The notes under the pieces are model-generated. The model was not told where the DNA came from. It saw only the letters and a list, made by a program, of their open reading frames with translations, and searched no databases. From JBMDXB01 sp048594885 (GTDB lineage: Bacteria > Acidobacteriota > Vicinamibacteria > Vicinamibacterales > 2-12-FULL-66-21): a DNA stretch of 64,000 bases. Positions within the stretch are counted from its first letter, which is position 1. Every line of letters begins with the position of its first letter. Location: contig JBMDXB010000141.1 of assembly GCA_048594885.1 (NCBI GenBank), positions 62,001 to 126,000 on the forward strand. The letters run 5' to 3'. This document shows positions 8,681 to 15,772 of the stretch, in pieces. Both the position numbers and the translations under genes were made by a program.

Positions 8681-9249
8681 GCTGGCGCCGCGTGATCGCG
8701 GACAAGCGACACCTGATTCTGCCGCTCGCCGTGGTGCTCGTGGCCAACGCCGCGCTGCTCGTTCTCGTGGTGTATCCGCTGTCGCGAACGGTCGAGGGGG
8801 GCGAGAGGCAGGCGGAAGCCGTGGCGGCGGAGCTCGCCGCCGCGCGCGACGACCATGCCGCGGCCGCATCGACGGTCAAGGGCAAGCAGGCCGCTGACAA
8901 GGCGCTGCAACAGTTCTATTCGAGCGTGCTGCCGCCGGACCTGCCAGGCGCGCGCCGGATCTTCGACAAAGTCGATCCGCTGCTGCGGGAATCGAACCTG
9001 CGCCGCTCGCAGAAGGACCAGCGCGACACGCGTGTCCGTGACAGCCAGCTCGGGAAGCTGACGATGGTCGTGAACTTCTCCGGCAATTACGCGGAGATAC
9101 GGCGCTTCCTGCATGCGCTCGAGACGTCACCCGAATTTGTCGTGATCGAGCGCGTGGAGCTGCTGCAGCAGGAAGGACCAGGCGCGTCCGGCATCAACGT
9201 GACGGTTCAAGTGGCGACGTACTACCGGACGGGCATCGATGCCGACTGA
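8677..9249 (+). CDS. pilO: PilO-like assembly protein
   Basis: Bitopic inner-membrane protein that pairs with PilN in the alignment subcomplex. It has one membrane helix at about residues 14-34, a coiled coil at about 38-75, and a periplasmic ferredoxin-like domain with FSGNYAEIRRFLHALETSPEFVVIERVEL, a segment typical of PilO. 190 residues is normal for the family. ATG 8677 overlaps the pilN stop in ATGA. Confidence 0.85.
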   Translation: MSWRRVIADKRHLILPLAVVLVANAALLVLVVYPLSRTVEGGERQAEAVAAELAAARDDHAAAASTVKGKQAADKALQQFYSSVLPPDLPGARRIFDKVDPLLRESNLRRSQKDQRDTRVRDSQLGKLTMVVNFSGNYAEIRRFLHALETSPEFVVIERVELLQQEGPGASGINVTVQVATYYRTGIDAD

Positions 9250-9847
9250 CGCGCCCGGCCGCGCCGGGCGACCGCGCGCATGGCTGCTCTGGCTGCTCGG
9301 GATCGCCGTTGCGCTGTTGCTGGTAGTGAAGCTGTGGCCGTCGCAGCCGGTCGCGCCCGACGCCGCGCCGCGGACGCAGCCGCGGGCGGCGAACGGCTCC
9401 GGCGGGACCGTCGATCCGGACGATCTGAACGTCAGGCTCGACGCGCTGAAGGAAGGGCGTCCGGCGCCAATGGACGCGGAGCGGAACCCGTTCCGCTTCG
9501 AGCCGAAACCGCCCCCGCCGCCGCCTCCCGCGCCGCCGCAGCCGAAAATCGTGACGCCGCCACCGGGACAGAGCGACACGCCGATCGGGCCGCCGCAGCC
9601 ACCGCCGCCGCCGCCGATCTCGATCAAGTTCATTGGCACGGTCGAGGGCCCGTCGACGGGTGGGAAGGTCGCCGCGTTCAGCGATCCGCCGGCGTGCCGG
9701 CGCACGTTCTACGCGCGCGAAGGGGAGATCGTGGACGGACGCTATCGACTCGTGAAGATTGGCGTGGAGTCGGTGGTGCTCGAGTATCCCGACGGCCGCG
9801 GACGCACGACCATCCGCCAGGGCGGTCAGGAATGTGTGGGGAAGTAA
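9239..9847 (+). CDS. PilP/GspC-like linker protein
   Basis: Single-pass protein with a membrane helix at residues 15-31, a long Pro-rich periplasmic spacer (about 85-125, runs of prolines) and a small C-terminal beta domain (about 128-200) with IKFIGTVEG and YAREGEIVDGRYRLVKIGVESVVLEYPDG. The C-terminal domain looks like the HR domain of PilP/GspC, which contacts the secretin N0 domain. PilP is a lipoprotein, but this protein is anchored by a helix as in GspC. It overlaps pilO by 11 bases and lies directly before the secretin, in the position of pilP. Family assignment is by position and domain shape, not strong sequence identity. Confidence 0.7.
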   Translation: MPTDAPGRAGRPRAWLLWLLGIAVALLLVVKLWPSQPVAPDAAPRTQPRAANGSGGTVDPDDLNVRLDALKEGRPAPMDAERNPFRFEPKPPPPPPPAPPQPKIVTPPPGQSDTPIGPPQPPPPPPISIKFIGTVEGPSTGGKVAAFSDPPACRRTFYAREGEIVDGRYRLVKIGVESVVLEYPDGRGRTTIRQGGQECVGK

Positions 9848-9857
9848 ACACAGAGTG

Positions 9858-12356
9858 ATGCCGATGACGCAGAGGATTGTGGCACTGGTTCTCCTGGTGG
9901 TGATGCTCTCCGGGTGCGCTGCCGCGCGCGCGTTCCGCCGCGGCCAGGATGCGGCGCGCGCCGGCGACTGGGACGCCGCCGTGGCGCACTACACGAAGGC
10001 CGTCCAGGAGAACCCGGACAAGGCGGAATACAAGATCTCGCTGGAGCGGGCGCAGCAGAGCGCGTCGCAGCAGCACATCGCCCGCGCACGCGAGCTCGAG
10101 GCGAAGGATCAGCTCGACGCCGCGCTGGTGGAGTACCGCCGCGCCTCGGAGCTCGATGCGACGAACCGTCTCGCCGCATCGCGCGCCGCGGAGCTCGAAC
10201 GCACGATCCGCACGCGCCTCGAGGCGGCGCGGCCGAAGCCGGAAATCGAGAAGCTGCGCGAGCAGGCGCGGTTGCAGGGCCCGCCGCTGCTCAACCCCGC
10301 GTCGCGCGAGCCCCTCACGATTACCTTCAACAACTCCAGCCTGAAGGACGTGCTGAACACGCTCGGCCAGATGGCAGGGATCACGATCCGCGTCGATCCG
10401 CAGTTCCAGGATCGCGCATACAGCGCGCAGTTCGAGGGCGTGACGCTGGAGCAGGCGCTGCAGCAGATCATGCAGGAGAACCAGCTCTTCTACAAAGTCC
10501 TGAACCAGCGGACGATCATGGTGATTCCGGACACGCCGGCGAAGCACCAGCAGTACGACGAGCTCGCCATCCGTGTCTTCTACCTGTCACACGCCGACGC
10601 CGTCGAGCTCACGTCGATCCTCAACACCATCATGCGCGTCCCGACGATGCCCGTCGTCCCGACGATGCTGCCGAACAAGACGGCGAATACGATCACGGTG
10701 CGCGCGACCGCGCCCGTGATCGACGTCATCGAGAAGGTGATCCGCGCCAACGACAAGCCGCGCGCGGAGGTCGTCGTCGATATTCAGATCCTCGAAGTGA
10801 ACCGCGGCCGCACGCGCGAGCTCGGACTGAATTTGAGCAACTACGGGATCGGCGTGTTGTTCTCGCCCGAAGTGAATCCGGGTACCAGCGCGCCGCCGCC
10901 GTTCAATCTGAACACGATCTCGCAGGGCGTCAGCACGGCGGATTTCTACCTGACCGTGCCAACGGCGGCGGTGCGCTTCCTCGAGAGCGACACCCGCACG
11001 AAGCAGATCGCCAAGCCGCAGCTGCGCGGCGCGGAAGGGCAGGAGATGACGCTGAATCTCGGCGAGGAGATTCCGGTCATCTCTACCGTGTTCGGTGCGG
11101 CCGTGCCGGGCGGGTTCGCCAGCGTGCCGCAGTCGTCGTTCCAGCACCGCCCGGTCGGCGTCAACCTGTCGATCACGCCGCGCGTCACGTTCGACGGCGA
11201 GATCGTGCTGGATCTGCAGGTCGAGAGCAGCACGCTGGGGCCGAGCATCAGCGTCGCCGGTCAGGATGTGCCGTCGTTCGGCCTGCGCAAGGTGAAAACG
11301 CGGCTCCGGCTGCGTGAGGGGGAGTCGAACCTGCTCGCCGGCCTGCTCAAGGACGATCAGCGGAAGATCCTGACGGGCCTTCCCGGCCTGACGCGGCTGC
11401 CCATCCTGCGGCAGTTGTTCGGCCAGTCCACCGACGAAATCAGCCAGACCGACATCGTCATGCTGCTGACGCCGCACATCGTCCGGACGCACGAGCTGAC
11501 GGTGGATGACGTAGCGCCGATCTTCATCGGCACGCAGCAGAACGTCGGCCTCGCGGGGCCGCCGCCGCTCATCGCGCCGCTGCCCGCCGATCTCGCGCCG
11601 CAGCCGGCGACACCACCGCCGGGCCCGACGCCGCTGCCGGGCCAGACACCGCCTGGCGTGCCCGGTCCGCCGGTGGCCTCCGCGCCGGGCGTTCCACCGG
11701 CGACGCAGCCGCTGCCGCCTGGCACGTCGCGCGTGCCGACGCTCGTGACGCCGATCCCCGGCCAGCCGACCGTGCCGCCGGCAACGCCGCCCGGAACCGT
11801 GCCGCCGACGACGCCACCGACCACCGTTCCGGAGACGACACCACCGGCAACGACAACGCCGCCGGCTACCGCCGCGCCGACGCCGCCCCGGGATCCCAAC
11901 GCGCCTGCACCGCCGCCATCGACGCCCGCGGCGATAGCCAGCGCGACGCAGATCGTGCTGTCGGTGCCGGGGACGGAGTTCAAGATTGCCGGCGGGCCGT
12001 ACACGCTGCCCATCTCCGTGAACAACGCGTCGCGCCTGTCGACGCTCACGTTGACGATCACCTACAACCCGAACATGCTGCGCGTGCGCACGGTTCAGGA
12101 GGGCTCGTTCATGACGCAGGGCGGCGTGCGCGCGACATTCACGCCGCGCATCGACGCGGCCGCCGGCCGCGTCGACATCGCCATCACGCGCACGGGCGAT
12201 CAGCTCGGCGCGCAGGGCACCGGCTATCTCGGATCGCTGCTCGTCGATGCCGTGGGCGCCGGCGGCTCGATGATTCAGGTCAGCGGCGTGGCCAGCGCGC
12301 CCGACGGCAGTCCCGTACCGTTACAGTTCGCACCCGTGACCGTGACGGTGCGGTGA
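9858..12356 (+). CDS. gspD: Secretin with TPR and cohesin domains
   Basis: Outer-membrane secretin, 832 residues, that forms the multimeric exit pore of a type II secretion or type IV pilus machine. A lipoprotein signal ends at Cys20 (VVMLSGC). Tetratricopeptide-like repeats follow (about 22-115), then STN/N0-N1 domains with PLTITFNNSSLKDVLNTLGQ and the secretin core (about 378-541) with RGAEGQEMTLNLGEEIPV and RKVKTRLRLREGESNLLAGLL. A 130-residue Pro/Thr-rich spacer (about 564-694) leads to a C-terminal cohesin-like domain (about 695-832: TLTITYNPNMLRVRTVQEGS). Cohesin domains normally bind dockerins, so this one could capture a partner at the pore. ATG 9858 is chosen; GTG 9855 and ATG 9864 are close alternatives. 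Confidence 0.9.
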   Translation: MPMTQRIVALVLLVVMLSGCAAARAFRRGQDAARAGDWDAAVAHYTKAVQENPDKAEYKISLERAQQSASQQHIARARELEAKDQLDAALVEYRRASELDATNRLAASRAAELERTIRTRLEAARPKPEIEKLREQARLQGPPLLNPASREPLTITFNNSSLKDVLNTLGQMAGITIRVDPQFQDRAYSAQFEGVTLEQALQQIMQENQLFYKVLNQRTIMVIPDTPAKHQQYDELAIRVFYLSHADAVELTSILNTIMRVPTMPVVPTMLPNKTANTITVRATAPVIDVIEKVIRANDKPRAEVVVDIQILEVNRGRTRELGLNLSNYGIGVLFSPEVNPGTSAPPPFNLNTISQGVSTADFYLTVPTAAVRFLESDTRTKQIAKPQLRGAEGQEMTLNLGEEIPVISTVFGAAVPGGFASVPQSSFQHRPVGVNLSITPRVTFDGEIVLDLQVESSTLGPSISVAGQDVPSFGLRKVKTRLRLREGESNLLAGLLKDDQRKILTGLPGLTRLPILRQLFGQSTDEISQTDIVMLLTPHIVRTHELTVDDVAPIFIGTQQNVGLAGPPPLIAPLPADLAPQPATPPPGPTPLPGQTPPGVPGPPVASAPGVPPATQPLPPGTSRVPTLVTPIPGQPTVPPATPPGTVPPTTPPTTVPETTPPATTTPPATAAPTPPRDPNAPAPPPSTPAAIASATQIVLSVPGTEFKIAGGPYTLPISVNNASRLSTLTLTITYNPNMLRVRTVQEGSFMTQGGVRATFTPRIDAAAGRVDIAITRTGDQLGAQGTGYLGSLLVDAVGAGGSMIQVSGVASAPDGSPVPLQFAPVTVTVR

Positions 12357-12363
12357 CAACGAA

Positions 12364-12440
12364 GTCAATGCTGAATGCCGAATGCTGAATGCTGAATGCT
12401 GAGCGTCGAATGAGAAATGCGGCCGATCGGATGAGAAATG
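12364..12440. repeat. TGAATGC heptamer array after the secretin gene
   Basis: Starts with GTCAATGC and continues as TGAATGC, CGAATGC, TGAATGC, TGAATGC and degenerate units to about 12440. It begins seven bases after the secretin TGA. Only one arm is present, whereas the related elements at 43341 and 62591 have both arms as a long inverted repeat. It fills the gap between the secretin and the first pseudopilin. Confidence 0.85.
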
Positions 12441-12514
12441 CTGAACGGCTCACGGCAGCGGTCGAAGTGCAGGCCTTCTGGCCTGCTTCATGGCGCGCCG
12501 GCAGCCCTGAAGGG

Positions 12515-13012
12515 ATGGACTACGGCACGCGCATGCGCCGCTATGGGTGTCTCCAGGGCGGTTTCACATTCGTCGAGCTGCTCGTCGTCACCACGATCCT
12601 GATCATCCTGGCGTCGGCGGCGATGCCGCTGGCGAAGGTGACGGTGCAGCGGCAGCGCGAGGCGGAGCTGCGCCGCTCGCTGCGCGAGATGCGCGAGGCG
12701 ATCGACAAGTTCAAGGCGGCCGCCGACGCGGGGCAGATCGGCTCGCTCAACCTGCGCGCCGGATCGGAGAACTATCCGCCCGATCTCGAGACGCTCGTCG
12801 AGGGCGTCACGGTGGCGAACGACGCCAGCGGGCGCAAGCTCAAGTTCCTGCGGAGGATTCCGATCGATCCGATAACGAACTCCACCGAGTGGGGACTGCG
12901 GTCGTACCAGGATCGGCCCGACTCGATGTCGTGGGGCGGGCAGAACGTCTACGACGTCTACACGAAGTCGGAAGGAAAGGCGCTCGATGGCACGAAATAC
13001 AAAGACTGGTGA
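12515..13012 (+). CDS. Pseudopilin (GspG-like), first copy
   Basis: Type IV pilin-like protein of 165 residues. The prepilin cleavage site is GG before FTFVELLVV, with the conserved Glu at position +5 and a hydrophobic helix VVTTILIILASAAMPL. The C-terminal part has RRIPIDPITNSTEWGLRSYQD, close to GspG major pseudopilins, where this region holds a calcium site. ATG 12515 gives a 16-residue leader; ATG 12533 gives a 10-residue leader and is equally plausible. An open frame continues upstream through the heptamer array but that part is not typical leader sequence. It overlaps the next pseudopilin gene by 26 bases if the latter starts at 12987. Confidence 0.85.
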   Translation: MDYGTRMRRYGCLQGGFTFVELLVVTTILIILASAAMPLAKVTVQRQREAELRRSLREMREAIDKFKAAADAGQIGSLNLRAGSENYPPDLETLVEGVTVANDASGRKLKFLRRIPIDPITNSTEWGLRSYQDRPDSMSWGGQNVYDVYTKSEGKALDGTKYKDW

Positions 13013-13472
13013 ATGGTCAGTCGTGAATGGTGAATGGCGGCCTTATTCGCCATTGACCACTCACCATTCACCATTCATCACTCGCCATTCCGGGTTCACC
13101 CTTGTCGAGCTCCTCGTCGTGCTGTCGCTGATCGCGCTGCTGGCGGCGATGGCGATGGTGCAGTACCGCAACTCCGTGCGCGCCAGCGAGGAGGCGGTGC
13201 TGAAGACGAACCTGTTCCGGATGCGCGACGCGATCGACCAGTACTACGCCGACAAGGGCAAGTATCCCTCGGCGCTCGACACGCTCGTCAGCGACGGGTA
13301 TCTGCGCGCGGTTCCCGACGATCCGCTGACGAAATCCAAGGACACGTGGGTGACGGTTCCGGCGGAGCCGGATCCGAACAACCCGTCGTCCGACCCGGGC
13401 ATCTACGACGTCAAGAGCGGCGCCCAGGGCACCGCGCTCGACGGACGCGCGTATGCCGACTTCCTGCCGTAA
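12987..13472 (+). CDS. Pseudopilin (GspG-like), second copy
   Basis: Type IV pilin-like protein of 161 residues. The cleavage site is RHSG before FTLVELLVVLS, with Glu at +5. The C-terminal half (ALDTLVSDGYLRAVPDDPLT and SDPGIYDVKSGAQGTALDG) matches the GspG fold. The leader is unusual: about 30 residues such as NGEWRPYSPLTTHHSPFITRH are encoded by a heptamer inverted repeat (13010-13092). The start is ATG 12987, inside the preceding gene, or GTG 13023 within the array; no good ribosome site is seen for either. Together with the first copy it would supply the pseudopilus. Confidence 0.83.
   Translation: MARNTKTGEWSVVNGEWRPYSPLTTHHSPFITRHSGFTLVELLVVLSLIALLAAMAMVQYRNSVRASEEAVLKTNLFRMRDAIDQYYADKGKYPSALDTLVSDGYLRAVPDDPLTKSKDTWVTVPAEPDPNNPSSDPGIYDVKSGAQGTALDGRAYADFLP
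13010..13092. repeat. TGAATGG heptamer inverted repeat at a stop codon
   Basis: The first pseudopilin's TGA (13010-13012) is the first three bases of unit TGAATGG, followed by TCAGTCG, TGAATGG and TGAATGG. A complementary arm of CCATTCA-type units runs from about 13050 to 13092. The whole can fold as a long hairpin, and the right arm encodes the leader of the second pseudopilin. Confidence 0.85.
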
Positions 13473-13490
13473 GAGAAGAAGCGTCCTCGA

Positions 13491-14729
13491 TCAGCTCACG
13501 ACCAGCCTGATTTCCTGCGACCCAAGCTGACGGCCGTCGAGGCCGATCACATCCACGCGCACCGTCTTCTGACCTTTTTGAGTGAAGGTCTGCGTGGTCT
13601 GCGGCCCTCCGGTCGAGAACGAACGGCCGTCGTCGAAGGTCCATTCGTAGCGCAACACCTGGGCGCTGCCGATGCCCGAGACGGTGAAGGTCACCGGCTG
13701 ATTGACCGTGGGGCTCGAGGGACTTGCAGACAGCGTCACGGGCAGTGCTCCCACCGTGACGGTGGTCGTCAGCGCCTGCGAGTTACCGAGCGTGTCGCGG
13801 GCGGTCACGGTAGGTGTATACGAGCCGGGCGCACTGTAGGCGTGCGAGGCCGTGGCCGTGCCGGAGAACGAACCGAGCGGGCGAACTTCGCCGTCATCGA
13901 AGTCGATCACGGCGTCGCGCACGTTGGCGTTCGTGCCGGCCGTGACGGTGAACGTGATGGGCGTGCCTGCGGTGGTTGCTTGCGGCGAGGCCGTGAAGCT
14001 CGCGAGCAGGCGCGGGTTCACGCCGATCGTCACCTTGGAGTTCTTCGCGCCCGCCGTTGCCGTGACCTCGGCCTGGCGGTCGCTCGTCAAGGTCGTGCGC
14101 GCAACACCGTTCGCGTCCGTTGTGGCGAGTGTGGGGGAGAGCGTGCCGGCAGTCGTCGTAAAGGTCACGGGAATCCCCGCGATGCCGCCGCCGGTGATCG
14201 TCTCGAGACGCGCGATGACTTCCGCCTGCCCGCCGCTGGCCGGCAGCGACTGCGGGTTGGCCGTGACCGTGAGGTGATCGGCGGCCGCAGCGCCGATCAG
14301 AATCTTGTCGAGCGTGGCGGTGGCGCCGCCGGAATACGCCGTGATCTTCGCCTCGCCGCTCTCGCCGCCGGCGACGAACTTCACGCGCACCTCGCCGTTG
14401 TTCGTGCGCGCTTCGCGCGGTTCGATCCGCCCGAGCGTCGTCGTGAAGGAGACGAGCGTTCCGTTCTGGACGGGCGTCCCCGCTGCGGGAGTCGTCGTTG
14501 CCGACGTGCCGGTGCCGGTGGAGGTGGTGCCCTGCTCGATGACGGTTGCAATAATCTCAGTCTCTCCGTTCACCGCCACCGTCGTAGATGTAGCGATGAT
14601 GGTGATGACCGAACCGGTCGGCGCCAGGAGGGGCACCTTGTCACACGCCGCAGCGAGCGAAAGGAGACCAATGGCGGCCAGAATCCGCTGGAGGGCGCCG
14701 TGCCGGCGCGCGAAGAGGTGTGATAGCAT
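13491..14729 (-). CDS. Ig-like/PKD-domain lipoprotein
   Basis: Predicted 412-residue surface or periplasmic lipoprotein. The signal ends at Cys29 (GLLSLAAAC). The mature chain is a string of beta-sandwich domains: a bacterial Ig-like (Big_1/invasin type) region with GTPVQNGTLVSFTTTLG, a second with GIAGIPVTFTTTAGTLSP, then two PKD domains (VIDFDDGEVRPLG with HAYSAPGSYTPTVTARD, and YEWTFDDGRSFS). Such domains usually mediate adhesion or protein contacts. I start at ATG 14729 because it gives a better signal peptide than ATG 14756, which would overlap the opposed gene by two bases. It lies in reverse inside the pilus-type operon and is a candidate substrate or partner, which is inference. Confidence 0.8.
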   Translation of the reverse strand: MLSHLFARRHGALQRILAAIGLLSLAAACDKVPLLAPTGSVITIIATSTTVAVNGETEIIATVIEQGTTSTGTGTSATTTPAAGTPVQNGTLVSFTTTLGRIEPREARTNNGEVRVKFVAGGESGEAKITAYSGGATATLDKILIGAAAADHLTVTANPQSLPASGGQAEVIARLETITGGGIAGIPVTFTTTAGTLSPTLATTDANGVARTTLTSDRQAEVTATAGAKNSKVTIGVNPRLLASFTASPQATTAGTPITFTVTAGTNANVRDAVIDFDDGEVRPLGSFSGTATASHAYSAPGSYTPTVTARDTLGNSQALTTTVTVGALPVTLSASPSSPTVNQPVTFTVSGIGSAQVLRYEWTFDDGRSFSTGGPQTTQTFTQKGQKTVRVDVIGLDGRQLGSQEIRLVVS

Positions 14730-14754
14730 AAATGGCGCTAAAGATAATACTCTC

Positions 14755-15450
14755 ATGGATTTAGGGGGTCAAGGCGCGCGGCGCGACGCGGGCTATGGGA
14801 TGGCGGCGCTGCTGGTGATGCTGGCCGTCATGGCCGTGCTCATGAGCGCCGCGATGCCGGTGTGGAAGCAGCAGGCGCAGCGCGAGAAGGAGGCGGAGCT
14901 CGTGTTCCGCCTCGGACAGTACGGAATCGCCATCCAGCTGTGGCAGCGGAAGTTCCAGACGTACCCGCCGAACGTCGACGTCCTGGTGCAACAGCGTTTC
15001 CTTCGCAAGAAATACAAGGACCCGATCACCGGCAAGGACTTCGAGGTCATTCCCGCCGCGGCACAGCAGCCCGGACAGATCGGCCCGCAGCGGGGGCAGA
15101 CGCCGCGCCCCGGCCAGTCGAGCGGCTTCGCCGCCGGCGGCATCATGGGCGTTCGCAGCACCAGCAAGGAGAACTCGATTCGCGTCTACAAGGGCGCGAC
15201 GAACTACCAGCAGTTCACGTCCATTCTCGCGATGCCGGTACCGATGTTGCCGGGCGGCGGCCGAGGGCCGGGCATGGATCGACCGGGCATTCCGGGTCAA
15301 GGCGGCCGCGGGCCTGGCGCCGGCCGTGGCGCACAGCCTGGCAGAGGAGGCTCGCCGTTCGGCGTGGCACCTGGCGGGCGCGGCATGACCCCGTTTCCCC
15401 AGCCGGGCGGCGGCGGACGGGGTCCGGTCCGTGGCGGCCGCGGATTCTAG
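14755..15450 (+). CDS. Atypical pilin-like protein with Gly/Arg/Pro tail
   Basis: Protein of 231 residues with a short leader (MDLGGQGARRDAGYG), a hydrophobic helix MAALLVMLAVMAVLMSAAMP and a helical WKQQAQREKEAELVFRLGQYG segment, as in pseudopilins. The usual Glu at +5 after cleavage is absent, as in GspK-type tip subunits. The middle has YPPNVDVLVQQRFLRKKYKDPITGKDF, which recalls the GspG C-terminal loop. The last 75 residues are a disordered Gly/Arg/Pro-rich tail. It is opposed to the Ig/PKD lipoprotein and shares its upstream region. It may be a minor pseudopilin; function is uncertain. Confidence 0.7.
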   Translation: MDLGGQGARRDAGYGMAALLVMLAVMAVLMSAAMPVWKQQAQREKEAELVFRLGQYGIAIQLWQRKFQTYPPNVDVLVQQRFLRKKYKDPITGKDFEVIPAAAQQPGQIGPQRGQTPRPGQSSGFAAGGIMGVRSTSKENSIRVYKGATNYQQFTSILAMPVPMLPGGGRGPGMDRPGIPGQGGRGPGAGRGAQPGRGGSPFGVAPGGRGMTPFPQPGGGGRGPVRGGRGF

Positions 15451-15476
15451 CAGGCCGCTGAAGACCCTCGGCCTGC

Positions 15477-15545
15477 AAAGACCAAGGGCCAAGGGTCCAA
15501 GGAACCAACGTTGGCCTTTGGGCCTTGGTTTGTTGGCCTTTGATT
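15477..15545. repeat. CCAAGGG-unit palindrome
   Basis: Left arm made of CCAAGGG-like 7-8 base units (CCAAGGG, CCAAGGG, TCCAAGG), right arm of the complementary GGCCTTTG and GGCCTTGG units. It lies a short distance after the TAG of the atypical pilin gene and fits the pattern of unit-built hairpins at gene ends. Confidence 0.7.
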
Positions 15546-15628
15546 CCGTCAGTTCCTCGATCTCCACCGCCATTTAGGACGGCCGGGCACCTGGTCGGGA
15601 TGGGAATTTTCCATTCTGGCGTGGTACA

Positions 15629-15756
15629 CAGCGTTTGAACACGGAGCACACGGAGGGCACGGAGCAATTTCTTCTTTTCAGAAGGACGGAGCGATTTCTT
15701 CTTTCAGCAAGAAAAACCTGCTCCGTGCTCTCCGTGCCCTCCGTGTTGAAACGCTG
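15629..15756. repeat. Long palindrome of CACGGAG units
   Basis: Two arms of about 38 bases, beginning CAGCGTTTGAACACGGAG and ending in the complementary CTCCGTGTTGAAACGCTG, differ at only a few positions. Inside each arm CACGGAG recurs every 7-9 bases. The central 50 bases are rich in TTCTTCTTT. The arms could pair as one long hairpin in RNA from either convergent gene. Confidence 0.85.
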
Positions 15757-15772
15757 CGTACCGAGTTGACCT

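Larger units (their letters stand above)
15451..15772. other. 322-base gap filled with inverted repeats
   Basis: No gene is seen between the atypical pilin and the sodium symporter. The space holds two separate repeat palindromes (15477-15545 and 15629-15756) and short spacers. Both flanking genes end here, pointing toward each other. Confidence 0.7.
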
